64,000 nt of DNA from Lachnospiraceae bacterium (GCA_014804785.1 JAAUZD010000026.1:395216-459215), one strand, 5' to 3'; counted from the stretch's first letter, positions 16,928 to 26,874 are shown. A program made the numbers and translations. Notes: generated from the sequence alone by a model not told the origin.

Positions 16928-18654
16928 AAAAACTGATTTCAAAATGGTATTTTTTTATTGTAGCGGGTTTCCTTCTGTTTGCGACACTGATCTTTGCTCT
17001 CAGTGGCGAGGACAGTATTATCGCAGTTCACGACAACCTGGATTTATTTATTCCGCAATTTCAGATGATGAAGGATACAAAGACTTTCTTAAGGCACGGC
17101 GTGGACGTGCCATTTTTAGGAGGAATCACCAGAGACAGCCTTCCGGCGGAGTTTTCTCTTTACACGATGCTTTATATGATTCTTCCGGCATATCCCGCTT
17201 ATATCGTGGGGTACCTGCTGAAGATCGTGATTGCGTTATTCTCCTGTATGCTCCTTGCCAAAGATATGTATGGTGAAAAGTATGAGGATTACAGACCTCT
17301 GGTTTGGCTTCTGGGGCTTGCTTACGGCGTGCTCAATGTATTTCCTGCTTTTGGGATACCTTTTGCGTCTATTCCCCTGGTGATTTATCTGATTCGAAAA
17401 ATATATGCACAGCCTTCTGTAAAGTGGTATGGGGCGCTGTTCTTTTATCCCCTTCTTTCTTATTTTTCCTATTTTGGTTTGTTTATATTGGGATATATGC
17501 TGATTGCGCTGATCTGGCTGTGGATCAAGGACAAAAAATTTCCAGGAAGGATCCTGCTTTCCATTTTTATTTTAGCGGCCGGTTGCATTGCCTGTGAATA
17601 CAGGTTGTTTGAGATGATGCTTCTGGGTGATGAGGTGACGATACGTGCAACTATGGAGGCGGGGAGCTATACGGCAGGGGAAATCCTAAAGACCATAGGT
17701 GAAGTGCTTACCGGCGGAATGTTCCATGCGGAAAGTGTCCATTTTTACCTGGTGCTTCCGGTGTGCACAGTTTATTTTATCATATTGAATGTCTTTTATA
17801 TTATAAAAAAGAATGTGAGGGGCATCTTTCACGATTTATATAATTTGTTAATGCTTGTCTTGATCTTTAACAGCATTGTTTATGGAATATATTATTGGGA
17901 AGGATTCCGGAATGTGGTGGAAACTATTTGTCCCCCGCTTACCGGCTGGCAGTTTAACAGGACGGTGTTTTTCAGTCCCTTTATCTGGTATGCTGCCTTT
18001 TTCCTTGTGCTGAAACGTCTGTATGACAGCGGCAGAAAGAATCTAAGGGGAGCCGCCAATCTGCTGGCGGTGGCATCCGTACTGATTATTGTGCTTTCGG
18101 GGACTCGATACAACGATTTGTATCATACCTGCTTTAGTCAGGCATATCGCCTGATTAAGGGAGAAAAAACACAGCAGTTAAGCTTTGGGGAATTTTATTC
18201 TAAGGAACTATTTGAGCAGGCAAAGGAGGATATGGGCTATCAAGGAGAGTGGTCCGCTGCCTATGGCTTTTATCCGGCAAGCCTGGAGTACAACGGAATT
18301 GCCACGCTGGATGGTTATCTGGGATTTTATGCTCAGAGCTATAAGGAAGATTTCCGGAAAATCATTGCCCCAGCGCTTGAACGAGTGGAAGAGAGCAGAG
18401 CCTATTTTGACAGTTGGGGCGCCAGGGCTTATTTATACTCGGGGACGGACTTATCCATTGTAAATGCCCAGCGCAGCTTAATAGTGACAGATCAGAATAT
18501 CTATATTGATGTTGATGCTTTCAAGGCACTTGGGGGAAAATATATTTTTTCCAGAATAGAACTGACAAATGAGACGGAAGCAGGACTTGAACGGATTGGC
18601 ACTTATACAAATGAACAATCCCCCTATGTCCTATATGTATATCAGGTTTCTTAG
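16924..18654 (+). CDS. Polytopic membrane protein, YkoS/DUF6044-like
   Basis: 576 residues with about ten to twelve membrane spans in the first 400, then a C-terminal extracytoplasmic domain (about 410-576). The TTG start sits behind GAGGGGGAAAAAAG and overlaps the GT2 stop. The N-terminal loop after the first span (SIIAVHDNLDLFIPQF) carries acidic residues in the place where GT-C transferases keep a catalytic Asp. I infer that it transfers or handles the lipid-linked sugar made by its neighbour, as proposed for the similar Bacillus pair. The family identification is by resemblance and should be confirmed. Confidence 0.7.
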   Translation: MKKLISKWYFFIVAGFLLFATLIFALSGEDSIIAVHDNLDLFIPQFQMMKDTKTFLRHGVDVPFLGGITRDSLPAEFSLYTMLYMILPAYPAYIVGYLLKIVIALFSCMLLAKDMYGEKYEDYRPLVWLLGLAYGVLNVFPAFGIPFASIPLVIYLIRKIYAQPSVKWYGALFFYPLLSYFSYFGLFILGYMLIALIWLWIKDKKFPGRILLSIFILAAGCIACEYRLFEMMLLGDEVTIRATMEAGSYTAGEILKTIGEVLTGGMFHAESVHFYLVLPVCTVYFIILNVFYIIKKNVRGIFHDLYNLLMLVLIFNSIVYGIYYWEGFRNVVETICPPLTGWQFNRTVFFSPFIWYAAFFLVLKRLYDSGRKNLRGAANLLAVASVLIIVLSGTRYNDLYHTCFSQAYRLIKGEKTQQLSFGEFYSKELFEQAKEDMGYQGEWSAAYGFYPASLEYNGIATLDGYLGFYAQSYKEDFRKIIAPALERVEESRAYFDSWGARAYLYSGTDLSIVNAQRSLIVTDQNIYIDVDAFKALGGKYIFSRIELTNETEAGLERIGTYTNEQSPYVLYVYQVS

Positions 18655-18672
18655 GACCAGGGGAATCAAAAT

Positions 18673-18707
18673 CTAGGGAAGCGCTGATTAAATCACCGCT
18701 TCCTTAG
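18673..18707. repeat. MITE-like palindromic repeat, short form
   Basis: CTAGGGAAGCGCTG and CACCGCTTCCTTAG form a near-perfect stem around ATTAAAT, which equals the two ends of the 10793-10920 element with the interior deleted. It lies between two convergent genes and can fold as a hairpin, so it may act as a terminator here. Confidence 0.7.
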
Positions 18708-18724
18708 AGTTTCTGGCGGATACA

Positions 18725-19915
18725 CTAATCGATTGCTTCGCCTGCCTTGTATCTGGCAACTGCATTTTGAATACGCTGATTGGGATCAAGGAGATCGCTG
18801 ATGGAAGCGTCGTGGTTTAAAGTGTCTATCAGATATGCAATATATTTGCTCATATCACAGTCGATGTACCATTCACGCTGAAGCAGTTCGGGTGCCTGGT
18901 AGATCAAGTTGGTGGTCAGCACTTTATCAATGATTCCGTTTTCATAAGCTTTGTCAAAGCGATCGAGCCCATTGGTGAACAAGCCGAAGGTGGTGCAGAT
19001 GAATATCTTTCGTGCCTTCCGCTCTTTCAGGGCGGTGGCAACTTCTAATACACTTTCACCGGAAGAAATCATATCATCAATGATGACCATGTCTTTTCCT
19101 TCCACGGATGATCCCAGAAATTCATGTGCAACAATGGGGTTGCGTCCGTTCACTACGCGGGTGTAATCTCTTCTCTTATAAAACATACCCATATCCAGCC
19201 CAAGCACATTGGCCATGTAAATGGCGCGGTTCATGCCGCCTTCATCGGGGCTGATTACCATCATATGATTAGAATTAATCTGCAGATCCTTCACATGTTT
19301 CAATAATCCTTTTATAAATTGATAAGTAGGCTGTACCGTTTCAAAGCCGTGCAGGGGAATTGCATTCTGCACTCTGGGATCATGCGCATCAAAGGTAATG
19401 ATGTTGTCAACACCCATACGGACCATTTCCTGAAGCGCAAGCGCACAATCAAGGGATTCTCTGGCAGTTCTTTTGTGCTGTCGGCTCTCATAGAGGAAAG
19501 GCATGATGACGGTGATGCGTCTTGCTTTCCCGCCTACAGCAGCGATGATCCGCTTTAAATCTTGATAATGATCGTCAGGAGACATATGATTTTCGTGTCC
19601 GCACAGGGAGTAAGTCAGGCTGTAGTTGGCAACGTCAACCAGAAGATACAAATCCGTTCCGCGGACAGATTCTAAAATCATTCCTTTGGCTTCACCGGAT
19701 CCAAAACGCGGCACTTTTGCTTTTAAAATATAAGAATCTCTTTGATAACCGGCAAAAGCAAGGCTGTCTTTGTGTTCGCTTTCACGGACGGTACGCCATT
19801 TTACCAGATAATCGTCTACTTTTTCTCCGAGGGAACGGCATCCTTCTAAGGGGATGATTCCGAGAGAACCTACGGGGATTGTTTCCAAGTTTCTTGTTTC
19901 CTCACGATGTGCCAT
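18725..19915 (-). CDS. prs: Ribose-phosphate pyrophosphokinase
   Basis: 396 residues, against about 315 for classical Prs, because of an N-terminal extension and insertions. It makes PRPP from ribose 5-phosphate and ATP for nucleotide, His and Trp synthesis. Conserved elements are IMPFLYESRQHKRTARES, FDAHDPRVQNAI, VISPDEGG and the PRPP loop VIIDDMISSGES. Ribosome binding site GAGGTACCTTC. It is the last gene of a leftward murC-dnaD-dnaI-prs series, 9 bases after dnaI. The long form appears usual for Lachnospiraceae-type bacteria. Confidence 0.92.
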   Translation of the reverse strand: MAHREETRNLETIPVGSLGIIPLEGCRSLGEKVDDYLVKWRTVRESEHKDSLAFAGYQRDSYILKAKVPRFGSGEAKGMILESVRGTDLYLLVDVANYSLTYSLCGHENHMSPDDHYQDLKRIIAAVGGKARRITVIMPFLYESRQHKRTARESLDCALALQEMVRMGVDNIITFDAHDPRVQNAIPLHGFETVQPTYQFIKGLLKHVKDLQINSNHMMVISPDEGGMNRAIYMANVLGLDMGMFYKRRDYTRVVNGRNPIVAHEFLGSSVEGKDMVIIDDMISSGESVLEVATALKERKARKIFICTTFGLFTNGLDRFDKAYENGIIDKVLTTNLIYQAPELLQREWYIDCDMSKYIAYLIDTLNHDASISDLLDPNQRIQNAVARYKAGEAID

Positions 19916-19924
19916 GAAGGTACC

Positions 19925-20896
19925 TCACTTTCTGTTTTGAAGTCTTTTTTTGAGCATCCGGATATCAGGTCCGGTGAATTTACATATGGTGTAATGATTG
20001 GTTATCCGGGAAAAAATCCGGTCCGAATATCGGTTCCGCAAATCCTCTAAGGAAAGATTCGTTGAAATGATAGTGGACTTTTTCCCAAGGTGACGCTGGT
20101 TTAGTAAGGAGAAGAATACAGAAACAGTAACGTTGCTGGTGTATTCCGTCCCCAGATCATCAATAATGAGCAAATCACAACCGTATAAATCTTCATGAAA
20201 ACTGAGAATGTCGTCTTTGTTCTTGTAGTCAAACATATTTCTGGATAAAGTTTCAAAGAGTCCGGCAGAACTAAAATAAATAACAGAATGACCGCTTTCT
20301 ATCAGTTCCTTGGCAATACAGCCGGATAGAAAAGATTTGCCCGTACCCACTGTACCATAAAAGAATAAATTTTGATAGTCTGAATTGAAAGTTTTTATAA
20401 AGTTTCTGCAGGCGTGAACAGAATTCTTAAACCGTTCAAGATCCTCGCCTTGATAATAATCATAAGTGAGAACATCAAAGTTTTCTTTTTCTAACATACT
20501 GCGGATGCCGGACTGCTCGTATAGCAGGTCTATGACGGCCTGCTTAAAGCAATGGCATTTGGTTCCCTCGATATATCCGGTATCTTTACAGTCGGGGCAG
20601 TCGTAAACAGGTTCAAGATAATTAAGAGAATAGCCGGCACTGATAAGAAGCTGCTCTTTCATATTGGAAAGATCACGAATGGATTTTTTTAAATCTTCCA
20701 GTGCATGTTCATCACCCTCCAGCAGTTTTTTGCCATGGGATACAGAGGTGGCGGCAATCGCCTCGGAAAGCTCACGGTATCCGGGTACATTTTGATATAC
20801 TTCTGCTGTGCGTTCCTCTACAAGGTGCCTGTTCCTTGTCTGTTTATCTTCGTATTCACGCATGATTGCTTCATACTGAGAGTTTGTTAATGCCAC
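19925..20896 (-). CDS. dnaI: DnaI/DnaC-type helicase loader ATPase
   Basis: 323 residues. The N-terminal part carries a zinc-type cluster (YDCPDCKDTGYIEGTKCHC) and the C-terminal AAA+ domain has Walker A FYGTVGTGKSFLS, Walker B LLIIDDLGTEY and arginine-finger region RIFSRITNH. It loads the replicative helicase onto DNA with DnaD. It lies 24 bases downstream of dnaD on the same strand, the classic primosome pairing. A cluster of DnaA-box-like sites upstream of dnaD suggests DnaA influences the operon. Confidence 0.93.
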   Translation of the reverse strand: MALTNSQYEAIMREYEDKQTRNRHLVEERTAEVYQNVPGYRELSEAIAATSVSHGKKLLEGDEHALEDLKKSIRDLSNMKEQLLISAGYSLNYLEPVYDCPDCKDTGYIEGTKCHCFKQAVIDLLYEQSGIRSMLEKENFDVLTYDYYQGEDLERFKNSVHACRNFIKTFNSDYQNLFFYGTVGTGKSFLSGCIAKELIESGHSVIYFSSAGLFETLSRNMFDYKNKDDILSFHEDLYGCDLLIIDDLGTEYTSNVTVSVFFSLLNQRHLGKKSTIISTNLSLEDLRNRYSDRIFSRITNHYTICKFTGPDIRMLKKRLQNRK

Positions 20897-20920
20897 GGTT
20901 ATTCTCCTTATGTTTTAGTT

Positions 20921-21964
20921 CTAATTGCTTAAGATTTCCTTCTCAAGCGCATCAAAATCATAATCACTGTGCATAAACTGATTGAACTGCCCTGCACTGG
21001 TGTTTTGGGATTTTGATGGAAGGGACCTGCTCTTTGTGTAGGCTTCGTCCAGAGCTTTTATATCAGATTTATGATGTACCTGTTTCTGATACCAGCTGGT
21101 CAGGATACTATCTGCGTACTCAAAGCGATGCTTATCCGTTGCCATGACCGTGCGGCGGCAGGCTTCAAGGATGATATCTTTTGAAAAGCCGTAGGTCTTT
21201 ACCCATTTGATGGCAAAATCAGCCTCCGCTTTTGTGGGAGTACCGGATTTACCAAGAGCTTTCATAGTATCATAAACAGTCTTATCATATTTGACCGCAA
21301 ATTTGGCTGCCTGTTTTGGCGTAGTAATACCTTCCTCAGCCCAGCTGATGGCAACTTTTTCTATGTATCTGAAGTCTTTTTTTCCTTTATCTACGCAATA
21401 CTGAATCAGGTAATCGATTAAGTCTTCCGAAAATTTAAGCTTGTCTGTGAAGAAAAGGATGGTCCTTATTTCAGAAGGGCTTAAAGGCTTTCCGATATAC
21501 TGCTCCGCTACAAAAAGGATTTGGGATGTTTCCTCATTGTTCTTGAATTCCTTTAATTCATCTACGCTGTAAGCAGGTTTGGAGAATTCGGTTTTCTCCA
21601 AAGGAGCTTCCGGCTTGGAAGGAAGCGGGACGACAGGGGCAAGTGATACCGCATCATTGCCGGGGCGTCTGGAAATATCCATAAGCTGGATTCCGGAAAG
21701 ATTTTTGGTATTGTCATATTCCAGGACAAGGAGGTGATTTTTTTCCCAGTACCGGAGGGCCCTGACCACATCTTTTTCTGTATGATTAAATTGATCTGCT
21801 ATGTCAGAGACACTGGTAGTGTGTCCGGCGCTCATAACGCGGAGCAGATACAAGTATATTTTGAGTTGGGCATCGTTGGCATCTCTCATATATTCATCGA
21901 TGAACAGATTGGGCACAACGGTCACATCAGAACAGTTTTCCTGATAAATTTTAAAGCGACTCAT
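20921..21964 (-). CDS. dnaD: DnaD-family primosome protein
   Basis: 347 residues from the ATG at 21964, behind AGGTGATGATCCC. The track's start at 22222 would translate an intergenic region full of DnaA-like boxes and is rejected. The N-terminal winged helix (about 15-95; VSDIADQFNHTEKDVVRALRY) is followed by two DnaD/DnaB_2 C-terminal domains (about 140-215 and 225-300; DLIDYLIQYCVDKGKKDFRY and TYGFSKDIILEACRR). It acts at oriC and in restart with DnaI. First gene of the dnaD-dnaI-prs group. Confidence 0.92.
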   Translation of the reverse strand: MSRFKIYQENCSDVTVVPNLFIDEYMRDANDAQLKIYLYLLRVMSAGHTTSVSDIADQFNHTEKDVVRALRYWEKNHLLVLEYDNTKNLSGIQLMDISRRPGNDAVSLAPVVPLPSKPEAPLEKTEFSKPAYSVDELKEFKNNEETSQILFVAEQYIGKPLSPSEIRTILFFTDKLKFSEDLIDYLIQYCVDKGKKDFRYIEKVAISWAEEGITTPKQAAKFAVKYDKTVYDTMKALGKSGTPTKAEADFAIKWVKTYGFSKDIILEACRRTVMATDKHRFEYADSILTSWYQKQVHHKSDIKALDEAYTKSRSLPSKSQNTSAGQFNQFMHSDYDFDALEKEILSN

Positions 21965-22089
21965 GGGATCATCACCTGACCTTATATTATTTACACGAAT
22001 GAAAGCAAATTGAATTATAGCACAAGCATTTTGAAATTGAAATAGGAAAAAAATATAAAAGTTCAGTATTTTCAAGGGGTTACGGATTT

Positions 22090-22247
22090 TGTGGAAAGTG
22101 TGGACAATGTGGATATAAGAAAAAATATCGCATGTGCATGTCCTTAAAAGTGTGTAAAATATCGGAAAAAATAAAATTAAAATTAAAAAAATATCCACAT
22201 ATTTGACATGCATTTTCGGCATCCAAATATGTGGATAATGTGGATAA
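22090..22247 (-). promoter_or_regulatory. Cluster of DnaA-box-like 9-mers upstream of dnaD
   Basis: Two perfect boxes TGTGGATAA lie head to tail at 22230-22238 and 22239-22247. ATATCCACA (one mismatch, opposite orientation) lies at 22191-22199. Three adjacent 9-mers lie at 22090-22116 (TGTGGAAAG, TGTGGACAA, TGTGGATAT), with two, one and one mismatches. The DNA between them is very AT-rich. The region lies between the murC stop and the dnaD start. It could mediate DnaA control of the helicase-loader operon, titrate DnaA, or be part of an origin. Confidence 0.75.
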
Positions 22248-23627
22248 TCAGCGCTTTAATAAATCTTCTCCAATATTTACAACGTCTCCGGCTCCCATAG
22301 TTATCAACAAATCTCCGGGAGAACAATTTTCTGAAAGAAAATTTTCAATCTCTGCAAAAGAAGGAAAATAGTAACAGCTTTTTCCCAAAGCTTCAATTTC
22401 CTTCTGAAGCGTTTTTGAACTGATTCCAAGGTCATCTGTCTCGCGAGCAGGATATATATCAGAAAGAATCACATGGTCAGCAAAGGTCAGCGCCCTTGCG
22501 AATTCTTTCATAAAGGTCTTGGTGCGGGTAAAGGTATGAGGCTGGAACACGCACCAAAGGGTTTTGTGCGGATAATTTAATGCCGCATTTAAAGTTGCAG
22601 TAATTTCTGTGGGATGATGTGCATAATCATCTATTATAACAGTTCCGTTCATGGTGCCCTTGTATTCAAAACGCCGGTCGGTGCCATGGAAATTGGACAA
22701 AGCTTTTTTGATTGTAGCGTAATCGATGGAAAGCAGGTCGGCAAGAGCGATGGCTGCCATGGCATTGTAAATATTATGTTGCCCCGGGACATCAAGGGAA
22801 ATCGTTTCTTTTGAACCGTCTTTTCTTATTAAAATGAAACTTGCGCATCCGGTTTCGTTGTAACGGATATCTTCCGGATGATAATCATAAGAATCCGTAC
22901 CGCCATAGGTGATAATGCGGCAGTCGAGATCATGCAGAATGGTATCTATTTCAGGGATTTCACCGTTAATGATTAAAGTACCGTCCTTGGGAAGAAGAGC
23001 GGCAAATTGATGGAAGGAATGACGGATCTGATTGATATCTTTAAAAAAGTCCAGATGATCTGCTTCCACGTTAAGAATAATACCTATTTTGGGGAAAAAG
23101 CTTAAAAAGCTATTGGTATACTCGCAGGCTTCCGTAACAAAGCATTTGCCGTGGCCAATGCGGATATTACCGTCGATTGTCTTAAGGATGCCGCCAATGG
23201 AAAGGGTAGGATCGACTCCTGCCTCCAAAAGGATTTCTGAGACCATGGAAGTGGTAGTGGTCTTTCCGTGAGTACCGCTGATTGCAATCGGAATCTCATA
23301 ATTTTTCATCAGCTGTCCTAAAAGCTGTGCCCTGCTCAAAGAAGGGATTTGCAGTTTCTGCATGGCGACATATTCCGGATTGTCGGGATGAATGGCGCTG
23401 GTATATACTACTAAATCAATGTCGCTGCTTAGATTTTCTGCTTTTTGTCCATAATAGATAGTGGCGCCTTTTCTGGAAAGAAGTTCTGTCAAAGAAGATG
23501 CCTTGGCATCGGAGCCGGAAACTGTGAAGCCCTTATCTATCAAAATCTCGGCAAGACCGCTCATACTGATGCCTCCGATTCCGATAAAATGTATGTGAAT
23601 AGGGTGATTAAAGTCTAAGTGATACAT
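22248..23627 (-). CDS. murC: UDP-N-acetylmuramate--L-alanine ligase
   Basis: 459 residues. First amino-acid addition in peptidoglycan precursor synthesis. N-terminal Rossmann loop IHFIGIGGISMSGLAEIL, P-loop ISGTHGKTTTTSM, NVEADHLDFF, GQHNIYNAMAAIALA, and C-terminal DDYAHHPTEITATLNA and VFQPHTFTRT. The full-length motif set is intact. Ribosome binding site GGAGGG. It is divergent from glgC and head of the leftward series that continues, after the DnaA-box region, with dnaD. Confidence 0.96.
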   Translation of the reverse strand: MYHLDFNHPIHIHFIGIGGISMSGLAEILIDKGFTVSGSDAKASSLTELLSRKGATIYYGQKAENLSSDIDLVVYTSAIHPDNPEYVAMQKLQIPSLSRAQLLGQLMKNYEIPIAISGTHGKTTTTSMVSEILLEAGVDPTLSIGGILKTIDGNIRIGHGKCFVTEACEYTNSFLSFFPKIGIILNVEADHLDFFKDINQIRHSFHQFAALLPKDGTLIINGEIPEIDTILHDLDCRIITYGGTDSYDYHPEDIRYNETGCASFILIRKDGSKETISLDVPGQHNIYNAMAAIALADLLSIDYATIKKALSNFHGTDRRFEYKGTMNGTVIIDDYAHHPTEITATLNAALNYPHKTLWCVFQPHTFTRTKTFMKEFARALTFADHVILSDIYPARETDDLGISSKTLQKEIEALGKSCYYFPSFAEIENFLSENCSPGDLLITMGAGDVVNIGEDLLKR

Positions 23628-23928
23628 GTAAAACCCTCCGTCTATACAATATTTTAACCTAATTATATATAATTACACAAAAAAAGCCAATGGCATTTTT
23701 GACAAAATATGCGATAGTAGTGGATTTGATATACAAAATATTGTAAAAAAAATAGAGAATGCTGTTACTTTGTATGTAAAAAATTGACATAAAAATCGCA
23801 GACTCTTGGAATAAATTTGTAAAAAATATTCACTTTTACCGCAACCTATGATATACTATTCATAAATTCCACGATTGCTACTTAGTATCAAAAATGTAGT
23901 AAAAAAATTACTTGTAAGAGGTGATGAC
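23628..23928. promoter_or_regulatory. Divergent murC/glgC control region with glgC promoter
   Basis: About 300 AT-rich bases between divergent genes. For glgC, TTCACT (23829-23834), 17 bases and TATACT (23852-23857) form a promoter with an extended -10 TG. A TTGACA near 23786 has no convincing partner. For murC I see no decisive promoter. No coding or RNA gene is apparent. Confidence 0.55.
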
Positions 23929-25200
23929 ATGATTAAAAAAGAGATGATTGCCATGTTATTAGCAGGTGGTCAGGGAAGCAGGCTGGGCGTGCTTACATCT
24001 AAGGTGGCCAAGCCGGCGGTATCTTTTGGGGGGAAATACCGTATTATTGACTTCCCATTAAGCAACTGTATTAATTCTGGTGTGGATACAGTTGGAGTTC
24101 TGACGCAATACCAGCCCTTACGATTGAATACCCATATAGGAATTGGTATTCCATGGGATCTGGATAGGAATATAGGCGGCGTAACAGTCCTCCCGCCCTA
24201 TGAGAAGAGTACAAACAGCGAATGGTATACCGGTACCGCAAATGCAATTTATCAGAATTTAGATTACATGGACAGCTTCAATCCGGAATACGTTCTGATA
24301 CTTTCCGGAGATCACATATATAAGATGGATTACGAAGTCATGCTGGATTTTCATAAGGAAAAGGGGGCAGATGTAACGATTGCAGTTATGCCGGTTCCTA
24401 TGGAAGAGGCAAAACGGTTTGGAATCATGATTACAGATGAAAACAGAAAAATCACGGATTTCGAGGAAAAACCGGCAAATCCCAGAAGCAATCTGGCATC
24501 CATGGGAATTTACATCTTTAATTGGAAAACCTTGAAGGAAGCGCTGCTTGCCAATGCAGAACAGCCAGGATTGGATTTCGGCAAACATGTCATTCCTTAT
24601 TGTCATGGTAAGGGTGATCCTCTTTACGCATATGAATTTAATGGCTATTGGAAAGATGTGGGAACCTTGAATTCTTATTGGGAAGCAAATATGGAGCTGA
24701 TCGACCTGGTTCCGGAATTCAATTTATATGAAGAATATTGGAAAATATACACAAAGAGCGAGAGCCTTCCTCCGCAATACATCGCCAACGATTCCGTGGT
24801 GGAGAGAAGTATAGTAGGAGAAGGAACAGATATTTACGGCAAGGTCTATAACTCAGTTATCGGCTGCGGCGTTACAATAGGGAAAAATACCATCATCCGG
24901 GATTCCATCATTATGAATAACACTGTGATTGGAGATGGGTGCGAACTTTATAAGGCAATCGTGGCAGAGGGCGCAGAGATTAAAGATGGTGTCAGGTTAG
25001 GTTATGGTGAAGAAGTTCCCAATGAGACAGATCCTCATATTTATAATAACGGTATTGTTACAATAGGAGAAAAGAGCGTAATACCGGCTGGAATTACGGT
25101 AGGCAAGAACTCCTGCATATTCGGAATTACTTCAAAAGAAGATTACCCGGATAATAGTCTTGGAAGTGGAAAAACATTAATTAAGGCGGGTGAGGAATAG
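23929..25200 (+). CDS. glgC: Glucose-1-phosphate adenylyltransferase, catalytic subunit
   Basis: 423 residues from ATG 23929 behind AAGAGGTGATGAC; the track's TTG at 23875 is unlikely. It makes ADP-glucose for glycogen. Nucleotidyltransferase domain with [74 protein letters not shown] and YWKDVGT, then a left-handed beta-helix C-terminal domain from about 290. glgD starts in its stop codon, so the two subunits are made together. Confidence 0.96.
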   Translation: MIKKEMIAMLLAGGQGSRLGVLTSKVAKPAVSFGGKYRIIDFPLSNCINSGVDTVGVLTQYQPLRLNTHIGIGIPWDLDRNIGGVTVLPPYEKSTNSEWYTGTANAIYQNLDYMDSFNPEYVLILSGDHIYKMDYEVMLDFHKEKGADVTIAVMPVPMEEAKRFGIMITDENRKITDFEEKPANPRSNLASMGIYIFNWKTLKEALLANAEQPGLDFGKHVIPYCHGKGDPLYAYEFNGYWKDVGTLNSYWEANMELIDLVPEFNLYEEYWKIYTKSESLPPQYIANDSVVERSIVGEGTDIYGKVYNSVIGCGVTIGKNTIIRDSIIMNNTVIGDGCELYKAIVAEGAEIKDGVRLGYGEEVPNETDPHIYNNGIVTIGEKSVIPAGITVGKNSCIFGITSKEDYPDNSLGSGKTLIKAGEE

Positions 25201-26318
25201 TGAGAGCAATTGGTATAGTATTAGCAGGCGGAAACAGTTATAGGATGAGAGAACTCTCACAGAAGAGAGCGGTGTGCGCCATGCCTATCGCAGGCAGTTA
25301 TAGGAGCATTGATTTTGCGCTGAGCAATATGACAAACTCCCATATTCAGAAGGTTGCTGTATTTACCCAGTATAACGCAAGAAGTCTGAATGAACATTTA
25401 AATTCATCTAAATGGTGGGACTTTGGACGCAAGCAGGGCGGTTTATATGTATTTACACCGGCGACTACGGCTGAGAGTAACTTCTGGTACAGGGGAACAG
25501 CGGATGCAATTGCACAGAATTTATCATTCTTAAAGACCAGTCATGAACCATATGTGGTGATTGCGTCCGGCGACTGTGTATACAAGCTGGATTACAATAA
25601 AGTACTTGAATATCATATAGCAAAGAAAGCAGACATTACAGTGGTATGCAAAGACATGCCTTCCAACGTAAATGTTGACAGATTCGGTACGATTAAGATG
25701 AACGAAGAAAGTCGTATTGAAGAGTTTGAAGAAAAACCGGTGGTGGCTAAATCCAACACGGTTTCCTGTGGTATCTATGTAGTCAGAAGACGTCAGCTCA
25801 TAGAGATGATTGAGAAATGCGCGGAAGAAGACCGATATGACTTTGTAAAGGATATTTTAATTCGGTATAAAAACATGAAGAGAATCTACGGATATAAGAT
25901 TCAGGACTACTGGAGAAATATTGCAACTGTGGATGATTATTTCAGTACCAATATGGACTTCCTGAAGCCTGAAATAAGAGATTATTTCTTTAAGCAGTAT
26001 CCGGATATTTATTCAAAGGTGGATGATTTGCCGCCTGCCAAATACAACGTGGGTTCGCAGGTCAGAAACAGTCTTATTTCCAGTGGATGTATCATCAATG
26101 GTACAGTAGAAGATTCTGTAATCTTTAAGCAGGCATACATTGGAAATAACTGTTACATTAAGAATTCCATTATTTTAAATGATGTTTATATCGGCGATAA
26201 CACACATATTGAGAATTGCATTGTGGAAAGCCGTGATACAATCAGAGCCAATTCCTACCATACAGGTAATGATGGTATTAAGATTGTGCTGGAACGGAAC
26301 GACAGATACGTTATGTAG
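25200..26318 (+). CDS. glgD: Glucose-1-phosphate adenylyltransferase subunit GlgD
   Basis: 372 residues, GTG start overlapping the glgC stop by one base. A paralogue of GlgC that in Firmicutes acts as a non-catalytic or regulatory partner. The glycine-rich loop is degenerate (VLAGGNSYRMREL instead of GGQGSRL), but the fold is retained: SYRSIDFALSNMTNS, GTADAIAQN, ASGDCVYKLDY, FEEKPVVAKSNTVSCGIYVV, DYWRNIATVDDY and a beta-helix tail. No other glycogen gene follows, as the next gene is spoVG. Confidence 0.95.
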   Translation: MRAIGIVLAGGNSYRMRELSQKRAVCAMPIAGSYRSIDFALSNMTNSHIQKVAVFTQYNARSLNEHLNSSKWWDFGRKQGGLYVFTPATTAESNFWYRGTADAIAQNLSFLKTSHEPYVVIASGDCVYKLDYNKVLEYHIAKKADITVVCKDMPSNVNVDRFGTIKMNEESRIEEFEEKPVVAKSNTVSCGIYVVRRRQLIEMIEKCAEEDRYDFVKDILIRYKNMKRIYGYKIQDYWRNIATVDDYFSTNMDFLKPEIRDYFFKQYPDIYSKVDDLPPAKYNVGSQVRNSLISSGCIINGTVEDSVIFKQAYIGNNCYIKNSIILNDVYIGDNTHIENCIVESRDTIRANSYHTGNDGIKIVLERNDRYVM

Positions 26319-26420
26319 TGCACTCAAACATGAGCAACATGTTTCGCATTCGACGGGAGGCCAAACGTTAATCATAGGTGGGGTTCAGATATTAAATGAC
26401 TGACTAAGGGGGACAAGAAA

Positions 26421-26693
26421 ATGCAAATTACAGATGTAAGAGTGAGAAAGATTACAAAAGAGGGCAAGATGCGCGCCATTGTTTCTATTACCATCGACGA
26501 GGAGTTTGTGATCCATGATATCAAGGTAATAGAAGGCGATAAAGGATTGTTTATAGCAATGCCCAGTAAAAAGACCACGGATGGTGAATACAGGGATATC
26601 GCCCATCCCATTAATTCTGCTACGAGGGAAAAGATACAGGCGATTATTGTGGAACGGTATCAGAAAGCGCTGTTAGAACCGGATGAGGAATAG
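26421..26693 (+). CDS. spoVG: SpoVG septation/regulatory protein
   Basis: 90 residues, the family's usual size. [31 protein letters not shown] and [15 protein letters not shown] are diagnostic. SpoVG is a small nucleic-acid-binding protein that affects asymmetric septation during sporulation and regulates diverse genes. Ribosome binding site AAGGGGGACAAGAAA. It appears monocistronic with its own terminator 15 bases downstream. Confidence 0.96.
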   Translation: MQITDVRVRKITKEGKMRAIVSITIDEEFVIHDIKVIEGDKGLFIAMPSKKTTDGEYRDIAHPINSATREKIQAIIVERYQKALLEPDEE

Positions 26694-26706
26694 GAAAGAC
26701 GAGAAG

Positions 26707-26733
26707 GGGGTCATCGGAAGATGATCCCTTTTT
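26707..26733 (+). terminator. Terminator after spoVG
   Basis: GGGGTCATC and GATGATCCC form a 9-bp stem with a GGAA loop, followed directly by five T residues. Confidence 0.85.
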
Positions 26734-26798
26734 ATGTCCAAAAGATACCCCCGCAGGACGCCGGCAAACATTTTGCCTGATTATTTAAAATACAATGT

Positions 26799-26829
26799 CT
26801 AGGGAAACGCTGATTAAAGCACTTTCCTA
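26799..26829. repeat. MITE-like palindromic repeat, degraded short form
   Basis: It starts with the same CTAGGGAAACGCTGATTAA as the long element at 10793 and continues AGCACTTTCCTA, which pairs imperfectly with the left end. Third member of the family. It lies in the 309-base gap between spoVG and pth, between the spoVG terminator and the pth promoter. Confidence 0.65.
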
Positions 26830-26874
26830 TAAGATTCCATACGGATAGAAAATTTGATTGTTAGAGCAAACCTA

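Noticed and set aside
15860-16942. 360-residue minus-strand ORF over the GT2 gene
   Set aside because: Low-complexity His/Lys/Phe-rich translation antisense to a clear glycosyltransferase, with no ribosome binding site.
21965-22222. N-terminal 86-residue extension of the DnaD ORF
   Set aside because: It runs through the AT-rich DnaA-box region and lacks a ribosome binding site. The ATG at 21964 has one and begins the family's domain.
22090-22247. Calling this region oriC
   Set aside because: dnaA and dnaN are not adjacent and no skew data are available. Kept as a DnaA-box cluster only.
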